The notes below the pieces were generated by a model. That model did not search any database. It had not been told where the DNA came from and was given only the letters and a program-made list of their open reading frames with translations. Below are positions 26,720-33,674 of a stretch of 64,000 nt of DNA, in pieces. A program made the translations under genes and the position numbers. Every line of letters starts with the position of its first letter. The first letter of the stretch is position 1. Where the stretch lies: assembly GCA_039973685.1 (NCBI GenBank), contig JBDWKL010000019.1, positions 29,676-93,675 on the forward strand, in the 5' to 3' direction. The stretch comes from Hyphomicrobiales bacterium (GTDB taxonomy: Bacteria; Pseudomonadota; Alphaproteobacteria; Rhizobiales; JACESI01).

Positions 26720-28945
26720 TTAGCGCGAAAGGGCGACGACTTCTCTATTGGCCCTGCTTAGGCGGTCTGACATCAGTTGAATAATATAAGTATGGAAAAT
26801 ACCGGCTTGTGCTGGATGTTGTTTTTGCAGATTTTGATACGTCTGGACGCTCAATTTGCATAAGGTGCATTCTTCTTTTGCTAAGGCTGTTGCGGATCTT
26901 GCGGCACCTGTGAACAAGGCCATTTCGCCAACCACAGCACCAGCGCGCATGGTGCGCACCGACAAGCTGTCTCCGTCGCCAAGGTCGATACTGATATTGA
27001 GGGCACCCTTCAACAGGAAGTAAAGCGCATCACCGGGATCACCTTGCTCGAAGAGCATTTTGCTTTCTTCAAGCTCAACAATTTCACCGTAGTCAAGAAT
27101 AAGCTTTGAGGTGAGCTCGTCGCCCAAAATGCTCAGTGTGAGAGCGGCGATATCAGCAGTTCCCCCTAGATTATTTCCTTCAAACGTTTCCAGTCGTTGG
27201 TCATCCATCCATTCAATGCCACTATTAATGTCATCAAAAAACACGACGCGGTTGCCGGCTATTTTAATGTCTTCAAGATTTTGAAGCTGTTTCGTAATTT
27301 TATAAGAGCAGCCTGTAAGGATAAGGGTGAGATCAGCGTTTGTGCAAAGTTGTGCAAGTTTTGAAAAGCTGTTCGCGGCTGACGTGTCGAGGGCGTCCAC
27401 TGCGCGAAAATCTATGAGGACGTAGCGAAGATTTTCTTGATCAGACGACTTTAAAAGCGCTTTCACTTCATCAACAAAGCGACTGGCTGACCCGAAAAAT
27501 AGGAAACCTTGTAGGATGAAAATTTCGCAGACGCCCCTTTGGCTATCCAAGAAGGCTTGCTCTTGCGGATGACGATCCACTGAGCTGCTGAACTCATCAG
27601 CCTTTAACTGGGATCTCACGATGCTAAGCCGACTGTATTGGTGGACGAACAAGAAGATCGCCATGACAACACCAACCGCGATGCCTTCTAAAATGCCGAA
27701 GTTTATCATCACAGCCAAAATGACCAAAACCACAAGATAGTCACCCAGAGCCACCTTTTTACGCAGATCCCAAACCCACACAATCAAAAGACCGCCACCG
27801 CTAAAGAGCAGGACGCTGCCTAAAACAAAATTAGGTATCCAAGTAATGAGGGAGGGGCCAACGGCGATGGCGGCGAAAACGATCAAGCTGTAAGCCACAA
27901 CCATAATATGGTTGGTGCCACCAAGCTTATGGGAAACAAGCACGTCAGATACACTTTGGAAGGTGAGCGGGCTGCCAACAAAGCTGCCGATTACATTTGT
28001 TTTTCCAGCGGCGACCAATTCCCTGTTCGGGTCCATGTCCTTGTTCAACACAACTTCAATGCCTGAGACATCAAGCAGCAACATGATGATGCTGAGGAAG
28101 ACCAGTACGGCGATTGCGCCTGCTTGTTGCGTGATAGCTGTCCAGTTAACCAGCGCAAAATCTGATGGGACAAGGGGCGGGAAAAAGGTGGCAGTTGCAG
28201 ATGGTGTTGGGGGAAGCCAATGATGCAATGTTGCTTCGCTCATTGTCGTATCTGTTAAGAACAAAACACCATAAAACACGCCGCCCGCAGCAAGCATAGT
28301 CAATGGCACGACAGACCAATGTTTTAGTTTTTTGTCGAGGCCATAAAGAAGGATGCCGACGATGACGACAGGCAATAATAAGGTGAGCGTCTTTTTAGAC
28401 GTCATATAATCGAGCAAAGTTTCTTCACTGTGGCCGCCAAGCCCGACGTTCAACCCACCGATAATAAGCAAATAACCAAGGCCTGCGAAAAAGCCACCCA
28501 TCACGGGGTAGGGGATGTAGCGCACCAAACCGCCAAGTTTAGCGCGGCCAACCCCATACATAAGTATGCCGGTTGCAAGGGTGGAAATCAGAATGGTGAT
28601 CATCACCGTGATGGCAATTGTTTTTGCGTCTGCACCGCTCATGGCAGAGACGATGCTGACACCCATGGCTGCAAAGATGGGAGCCTGCGCGCTGCGCGGC
28701 CCGCCTATATTCGCTTTGTAATCGCTGAATAGCGGGAGGGAGAGTGCTGAAAAAAGAGTGGAAATTAGGAATATGCCAACACCAGCAGATAGCTCGCTGG
28801 AAAGAGGGCCAGAAAATATCAAGGCGGCGATGGATAAAGCTGTCGCAATGTTGAGAAGGCCTAATACCAGCCCTGCCATGAAATTTGGCGTTACACTCCG
28901 GCCCCAATTTTGCCCATGCTGAGTCGTCTTGCCTTCAATTGACAT
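26720..28945 (-). CDS. SulP anion transporter with STAS and cyclic-nucleotide-binding domains
   Basis: A 741-residue fusion. Residues 1-430 are the SulP/SLC26 membrane domain (GLVLGLLNIATALSIAAL; GGPRSAQAPIFAAMGVS). A STAS domain follows at about 455-560 (VLIDFRAVDALDTSAAN). The C-terminal 140 residues form a cNMP-binding domain with GAVVGEMALFTGAARSATA as the phosphate-binding cassette. It probably moves sulfate, bicarbonate or a dicarboxylate under cAMP or cGMP control. The gene is on the same strand as TRAP 1 and 156 bases upstream of it. Confidence 0.9.
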   Translation of the reverse strand: MSIEGKTTQHGQNWGRSVTPNFMAGLVLGLLNIATALSIAALIFSGPLSSELSAGVGIFLISTLFSALSLPLFSDYKANIGGPRSAQAPIFAAMGVSIVSAMSGADAKTIAITVMITILISTLATGILMYGVGRAKLGGLVRYIPYPVMGGFFAGLGYLLIIGGLNVGLGGHSEETLLDYMTSKKTLTLLLPVVIVGILLYGLDKKLKHWSVVPLTMLAAGGVFYGVLFLTDTTMSEATLHHWLPPTPSATATFFPPLVPSDFALVNWTAITQQAGAIAVLVFLSIIMLLLDVSGIEVVLNKDMDPNRELVAAGKTNVIGSFVGSPLTFQSVSDVLVSHKLGGTNHIMVVAYSLIVFAAIAVGPSLITWIPNFVLGSVLLFSGGGLLIVWVWDLRKKVALGDYLVVLVILAVMINFGILEGIAVGVVMAIFLFVHQYSRLSIVRSQLKADEFSSSVDRHPQEQAFLDSQRGVCEIFILQGFLFFGSASRFVDEVKALLKSSDQENLRYVLIDFRAVDALDTSAANSFSKLAQLCTNADLTLILTGCSYKITKQLQNLEDIKIAGNRVVFFDDINSGIEWMDDQRLETFEGNNLGGTADIAALTLSILGDELTSKLILDYGEIVELEESKMLFEQGDPGDALYFLLKGALNISIDLGDGDSLSVRTMRAGAVVGEMALFTGAARSATALAKEECTLCKLSVQTYQNLQKQHPAQAGIFHTYIIQLMSDRLSRANREVVALSR

Positions 28946-29033
28946 GCTTGATTTATTCCTGGTGGCATAATTGCCTAAAATCTAAAGTATTCGCAGCTAT
29001 TGTGCCGTAGTAATGAATTGTTTCCTGATATAA

Positions 29034-30170
29034 TCAAGTGCAGATACGTGAAGCTATATAATTGGCAAAATCATAGTTTGGCCGTTCTAAATGAGAAAGT
29101 GGGCCGGGCTTGGCCAATCCAGAGCTAAGACCTTTATAGACCTTCTCTGTGCAATGCTTATCTTCCTGATTAACGCGGTCGAGCAATTCTTTGGTATCAG
29201 CCAGCATTTTTTCAGCTTCTGGGTCACCGATAAAATCGGGGCTCATCCCACCACCATATTGGATGCGGACTTTCCCAGTTCCTATTGGATGAAGGCTCAA
29301 ATACCAAAAATAGCCAGGTGTCAGCGTGATCATAAGGCTTGGGTAAAGACAAAAGAGATAAGTGGTCAGGCGCCGTTCGCCCGTGAGCTTTTTGTTGTCG
29401 GGGTGCGCGACGGATAATTTAAATTCTGGGTCTTTTAAAATGGTGTGATAGTTGAAATTGGGCGGGCTTGCTGGGCAATCCATTTTTTCAAGATCAACCG
29501 ACCAACCAACAGTACCAGCATGGCAAACAGGAAGGTGGTAACTCTCGATGAAGTTTTCTGTCAGCACTTTCCAATTGGTATCCCAAATATGGGTTTCGCA
29601 ATAAGTTTGCTGATAATCCTCCATCCCATAATCGCTGATCATGTCTTCAAGCCCTATTAGGCTTTCGGCAAGGGAAGGTGCATTTGGATTAAGCGTCACC
29701 ATGACCCAGCCTAAATAGGTTTCACACCTGATTTCAGGCAAGTGCATTTTGTCTTTGCAAAAGGCTTCGTTGAGCGTCATGCCCGGTGCACTGCGCATAC
29801 TTCCATCTAAATTATATGTCCAAGCATGGTAGGGACAGACGATTGCTTTCGTATTGCCGGTTCCTTCCAATAGTGTCGACATGCGGTGTAAGCAAACATT
29901 GGATTGGGCGCGCAATGTACCGTCGTGGCCTCTGATGACCATGATGGGTTGGCCTGCAATCTCTAGCGTTAGATAGTCTCCAGTATTTGGCAATGTTTCG
30001 GCACGTCCCGCACAAATCCAATCTTTGCGAAAAATATGCTCAAGCTCTAATTCGAGAAATTCTTCAGACGTATAAACACTTGTCGGCATGGCATGGGCGC
30101 GCTCGAAAGGGACAGCGACATTCGCCCTTAGCTCTTCAACAGCACTGGTTGCTTTGTGGTGCATGTTCAT
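29034..30170 (-). CDS. Rieske non-haem iron oxygenase, alpha subunit (quaternary-amine type likely)
   Basis: A 378-residue ring-hydroxylating-oxygenase-type alpha subunit. The Rieske cluster ligands are C93, H95, C112 and H115. The mononuclear iron ligands H212 and H217 are preceded by the bridging residue E209 in NFIESYH. Most aromatic dioxygenases have Asp here, while carnitine- and betaine-type monooxygenases (CntA, GbcA) have Glu, so a quaternary-amine or demethylation substrate is favoured. No reductase gene is adjacent. ATG at 30170 has GGAGG-like sequence upstream. Confidence 0.88.
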   Translation of the reverse strand: MNMHHKATSAVEELRANVAVPFERAHAMPTSVYTSEEFLELELEHIFRKDWICAGRAETLPNTGDYLTLEIAGQPIMVIRGHDGTLRAQSNVCLHRMSTLLEGTGNTKAIVCPYHAWTYNLDGSMRSAPGMTLNEAFCKDKMHLPEIRCETYLGWVMVTLNPNAPSLAESLIGLEDMISDYGMEDYQQTYCETHIWDTNWKVLTENFIESYHLPVCHAGTVGWSVDLEKMDCPASPPNFNYHTILKDPEFKLSVAHPDNKKLTGERRLTTYLFCLYPSLMITLTPGYFWYLSLHPIGTGKVRIQYGGGMSPDFIGDPEAEKMLADTKELLDRVNQEDKHCTEKVYKGLSSGLAKPGPLSHLERPNYDFANYIASRICT

Positions 30171-30352
30171 GGGGTTCGCCTCCTCAGGTCTGCCTGTTGA
30201 TTAAAGTGGCCTTTTGATTTTGCAAGACGTCCGTTTTTTCAGCAAATCAAATGTTGTTTTATAGAAGTAGTTTGCTTGTTTGAGTGTCACGTGTAACGTC
30301 ATTCTATCCATTTTAAACCAAAGCCTCCACCAATGTTTATAGAAAGCTTTAT

Positions 30353-31063
30353 ATGAGCGCCCTTTTTGAGGAAATTGATTATTGCCCAACGCCCATCGGC
30401 GCGATCAGTCTGCGCCGTCGGCGTGTTTTGTCGTTAGATCAGGATGTTTATGAGGTTATTTTGGGTGACGAGCATCTTATGTCGAGTTTGTTCACGGCAT
30501 CTGAAGTGGCTCTTTCAAAACTAGGGTTGTCGGCTTTAACAGGCTCATCACTTGATGTGGTGGTTGGAGGGCTAGGCATGGGGTATACGGCCGCCGCTGC
30601 TTTAGAAGATGAGCGGGTGGCTTCCCTCCAAGTGGTTGAGTTCTTGGATCCGGTCATCAGATGGCATCGCGACCATCTCATGCCATTAACGCCGCCGTTA
30701 TCCTCTGATCCGCGTTGTTTAATCCGCCAAGGTGACTTTTTTGAACTTGTACGCTCTGAAGGCGGATTCGATAACGAACAGCCAAAACGGAAGTATGACG
30801 CAATCTTAGTGGATATTGATCACACGCCTGATTGGTTGTTGGATGAACGCAGCCAAAGTTTTTACCATGTTGAAGGTTTGCGCGCGATTGCGAGCCACTT
30901 GAAGCCGGGGGGTGTTTTCGGTTTGTGGTCAGACACGACAGAAGATCCAGATTTCACCGCGCGATTGGCGCAGGTGTTTGATAAAAGTTGGGCAGAGCCT
31001 GTGACATTTCCTAACCCGTATCTTGGCAATACTTTCACGCAATGTGTGTATCTAGCGCAATAA
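30353..31063 (+). CDS. Spermidine-synthase-like SAM-dependent methyltransferase-fold protein
   Basis: A 236-residue protein with the spermidine synthase Rossmann core: motif I VVVGGLGMGYTAAAAL (residues 69-84), acidic VVEFLDPVI and DAILVDIDHTPDWLL. It lacks the N-terminal tetramerisation strand set of true SpeE and the usual catalytic D-x-x-D in full, so polyamine synthesis is uncertain. It faces the Rieske gene divergently and ends inside an AT-rich inverted repeat. Confidence 0.75.
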   Translation: MSALFEEIDYCPTPIGAISLRRRRVLSLDQDVYEVILGDEHLMSSLFTASEVALSKLGLSALTGSSLDVVVGGLGMGYTAAAALEDERVASLQVVEFLDPVIRWHRDHLMPLTPPLSSDPRCLIRQGDFFELVRSEGGFDNEQPKRKYDAILVDIDHTPDWLLDERSQSFYHVEGLRAIASHLKPGGVFGLWSDTTEDPDFTARLAQVFDKSWAEPVTFPNPYLGNTFTQCVYLAQ

Positions 31064-31085
31064 TAACTGAAAATAAGTTATTATT
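31059..31085 (+). terminator. AT-rich inverted repeat overlapping the stop codon
   Basis: AATAATAACT and AGTTATTATT are perfect ten-base arms around a seven-base loop. The left arm contains the TAA stop of the spermidine-synthase-like gene. Weak as a terminator because the stem has little GC, but well placed. Confidence 0.4.
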
Positions 31086-31145
31086 AGTATTTTAGCTTGA
31101 ATCAAGTTAAATAAATACCGGCTGGCCGTTTGGTGGCGAAAATGA

Positions 31146-31337
31146 CTAATTTTTGATCAAAAAATAAATACTCACCCAAATGAACAGCTGAAACGGAACT
31201 TGCATCACAAATTTTGAATTGGTAGGGTCCGGCCAGACCAGGGCATTAGGTTCTGGTGGGAGGACGTATTTGCGTGGTGCTGAAATTGGTTGCCTAAGGG
31301 GCTCAACTAAGTAACTCGGGAATTCCAGTGTTGGCAT
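31146..31337 (-). CDS. Possible small single-helix membrane protein
   Basis: In a 353-base gap, a 63-codon frame from ATG at 31337 (68 codons from GTG at 31352) reads as a plausible protein with a proline-rich first half and a hydrophobic C-terminal helix (about residues 43-61). GAGTGG precedes the ATG. I recognise no family, and the length is close to what chance allows. The last codons contain a TTTTTGATCAAAAA palindrome at 31150-31163. Confidence 0.3.
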   Translation of the reverse strand: MPTLEFPSYLVEPLRQPISAPRKYVLPPEPNALVWPDPTNSKFVMQVPFQLFIWVSIYFLIKN

Positions 31338-31370
31338 CAACCACTCAAACACGTTCGTAAGTATAAAATG

Positions 31371-31400
31371 ACCCTATCTATCATTCTGATAACGTAGGGT
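31371..31400 (+). promoter_or_regulatory. Inverted repeat in the leader of the TRAP 2 operon
   Basis: ACCCTA (31371-31376) and TAGGGT (31395-31400), with an inner TATC/GATA pair, form an inverted repeat just before the GGAGGG ribosome site at 31406-31411. It may be an operator or an mRNA hairpin. Confidence 0.35.
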
Positions 31401-31416
31401 ATTCGGAGGGAATTAT

Positions 31417-32499
31417 ATGGAACGCCGCAATTTTCTAAAAGGCGCCGCTCTTGCAGCTGGTGCAACAACACTTGCAGCTCCTGCAATCGCGCAGAGCTCA
31501 AAAGACATGGTAATCGTGTCCACATGGCCACGGGACTTCCCAGGTCTTGGTATTTCAGCGCAGCGCTTTGCCGCTCGTGTTGCTGAGCTAACTGAAGGTT
31601 CAATCAACGTTCAATACTTCGCTGCTGGCGAACGTGTTGGTGCGTTTGACTCGTTTGATGAAGTTGCATCAGGCAACTCACAAGCATACATCGCTGCTGA
31701 CTACTACTGGAAAGGTAAGCACCCAGGTTGGGCTCCTTTCACAGCTGTACCATTTGGTCTTACATACACTGAAATCGACGCTTGGATTAAATACGGCGGC
31801 GGTCAACAGCTTTGGGACAAAATTGCCGGCGAATTTGGTTTGAAAAACCTCGCAGTTGGTAACACAGGCGTTCAAATGGGCGGTTGGTTCAACAAAGAGA
31901 TCGAATCTGCAGACGACCTTAAAGGTCTTAAAATGCGTATTCCTGGTCTTGGTGGCGACGTTATGGCGAAATTGGGTGCTTCACCTGTTTCACTTCCAGG
32001 CGGTCAAATCTTTGAAAACCTTGTATCAGGTGCGATCGACGCGACTGAGTGGGTTGGCCCTTACAATGACTTCTTCATGAAGTTCTACGAAGCAGCTAAA
32101 TACTACTACTGGCCAGGTATGCACGAGCCAGGCTCACAGCTTGCACTCGGCATGAACGGCGCATGGTGGGGTACGCTTACTAAGACTGAGCAAGCCATCA
32201 TCGAAGCTGCTGCAAATGAAGAAAATGCACGTCAAATGGCTGAAACAAACGCCAACAACGGTGCATTCCTCACTAAGCTTCAAAAAGAGCATGGTGTTGA
32301 GCTTCGTGAATTCAACGATGATGTTTATGACTCATTCGGTGAAGCTGCTGCTGAAGTTCTTGAAGAAGCGCGCGATCACAGCCCGCTTTCAAAAGAAATC
32401 TACGACAGCTTTATCTCTGCTCGTAAAGACATCGGTTCATGGACTGCGATTTCAGACGCTGCGTACGTCATGAAACGGAACCGTGTTCTAGGTCTCTAA
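31417..32499 (+). CDS. TRAP transporter 2, periplasmic binding protein (TakP-like, Tat signal)
   Basis: A 360-residue DctP-family protein. It opens with a twin-arginine signal, RRNFLKGAALAAG, cut near residue 26, which suggests export of a folded or metal-containing protein. The ligand-binding arginine lies in GLKMRIPGLGGD (about residue 177), and the DATEWVGPYND block is characteristic of the alpha-keto-acid binding TakP group, where a bound cation helps hold the ligand. A 2-oxo acid or related carboxylate is therefore likely. It heads a P-Q-M operon with hairpins in the P-Q gap. Confidence 0.92.
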   Translation: MERRNFLKGAALAAGATTLAAPAIAQSSKDMVIVSTWPRDFPGLGISAQRFAARVAELTEGSINVQYFAAGERVGAFDSFDEVASGNSQAYIAADYYWKGKHPGWAPFTAVPFGLTYTEIDAWIKYGGGQQLWDKIAGEFGLKNLAVGNTGVQMGGWFNKEIESADDLKGLKMRIPGLGGDVMAKLGASPVSLPGGQIFENLVSGAIDATEWVGPYNDFFMKFYEAAKYYYWPGMHEPGSQLALGMNGAWWGTLTKTEQAIIEAAANEENARQMAETNANNGAFLTKLQKEHGVELREFNDDVYDSFGEAAAEVLEEARDHSPLSKEIYDSFISARKDIGSWTAISDAAYVMKRNRVLGL

Positions 32500-32500
32500 G

Positions 32501-32560
32501 GTCTGATTTTCAGACAATAGAACTGACATAAAAATGCGGGGCGGTTGTAATGCCGTCCCG
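32501..32560 (+). terminator. Two hairpins between the TRAP 2 P and Q genes
   Basis: GTCTGA-TTT-TCAGAC (32501-32515) is followed by CGGGGCGG/CCGTCCCG (32537-32560) and TTTCTAATT. The second is a GC-rich attenuator-like hairpin, parallel to the hairpin after the binding-protein gene of TRAP 1. Confidence 0.6.
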
Positions 32561-32611
32561 TTTCTAATTGAGTATTTGTAATCGTAATGATTGGTTATGG
32601 GGAGGGCTAGC

Positions 32612-33640
32612 ATGGCTGCTGAAGGCAATGCTTCCACGATGGATGCAGCTGAAGAAACATTGGTAGAGGCTACGCCCGCCGTTGCTATTCGGATTATCGG
32701 CTGGACTGTGTTAAGTCTAATGGCCGCTTTTTTAATAAATGTCGTATTGACGTTTTGGGGAGGCTGGCCTGGTATCGGACAATTGTTCGGTTGGCTCTCA
32801 AATGGCGATGGGTCAACAGCCCAATCTGCTATTCAACTCGCTCTTTATTTTATCTCTATCGCCGTTGCTATTGCTTTGGTCACCAAGACCAAATCACGCA
32901 CTCTGCGCGATGATGAGAAATTGACCAACGACATTTGCGCCTTTGTAATCCGTGCTTGCTTCTGGATTGTTTTGCTTGTCGGTATGGTCGATATGGTTAT
33001 TTCATTCCTTCGAGTAGAAGGATTGTTGGCAGGTATTGTTGGTGCTGATTTGACGGGCGATTTGGGCCGGTCTCAGTTTCGCGGCCTGTTCGTCCATACA
33101 CCACTTGTGGTGCTTGGCATCATTTTGGGGAAAATGACCCGAACACTTGGCTTCCATTGGTTAGCTCTTTTGGTTGTGGGTGCAGAACTCTTAATCGTGT
33201 TCTCCCGCTTCGTGTTTTCTTATGAACAAGCCTTCATGGCCGACCTTGTACGTTTTTGGTACGGCGCTTTGTTCTTGTTTGCTTCTGCTTACACACTTCT
33301 TGACGATGGTCATGTGCGCGTTGACCTGCTCTATGCAGGCTTCCGTCATAAGACCAAAGGCAAGATCAATCGCTGGGGCGCTGTGTTCCTCGGCATTCCG
33401 CTTTGCTGGACAATCTTGCTCATGGGCATGTGGTCTAAATCCGCAGTGATTGTTAGCCCAATCCTTGTGTTTGAAGTGACGCAGGCCGGCTTCGGTCTCT
33501 ACATCAAATACTTCATGGCAGGGTTCTTGGGCATTTTCGCGGTGTCGATGATGATCCAGTTTGTCAGTCAGTTCTTCGGCGCCACTGCGGATACCCGCGG
33601 TGAAGCTGGTGGTCGGGTCACCGGCCACGAAGTCATGTAA
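32612..33640 (+). CDS. TRAP transporter 2, small permease (long DctQ)
   Basis: A 342-residue DctQ-type protein, about twice the usual size. The extra N-terminal half carries three or four added hydrophobic segments before the standard four-helix DctQ core in the second half (VRFWYGALFLFASAYTLLDDGHVRVDLLY). Such long Q subunits accompany TakP-type binding proteins. ATG at 32612 is chosen because GGGAGG lies six bases upstream. The large permease follows 34 bases later. Confidence 0.85.
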   Translation: MAAEGNASTMDAAEETLVEATPAVAIRIIGWTVLSLMAAFLINVVLTFWGGWPGIGQLFGWLSNGDGSTAQSAIQLALYFISIAVAIALVTKTKSRTLRDDEKLTNDICAFVIRACFWIVLLVGMVDMVISFLRVEGLLAGIVGADLTGDLGRSQFRGLFVHTPLVVLGIILGKMTRTLGFHWLALLVVGAELLIVFSRFVFSYEQAFMADLVRFWYGALFLFASAYTLLDDGHVRVDLLYAGFRHKTKGKINRWGAVFLGIPLCWTILLMGMWSKSAVIVSPILVFEVTQAGFGLYIKYFMAGFLGIFAVSMMIQFVSQFFGATADTRGEAGGRVTGHEVM

Positions 33641-33674
33641 TTTAGTTTGAATACGTTTTAAGGCATCTCCTGTT

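Noticed and set aside
31150..31163. TTTTTGATCAAAAA palindrome as a terminator
   Set aside because: The stem has almost no GC and it may be inside a small coding frame; the better candidate is the repeat at 31059-31085.
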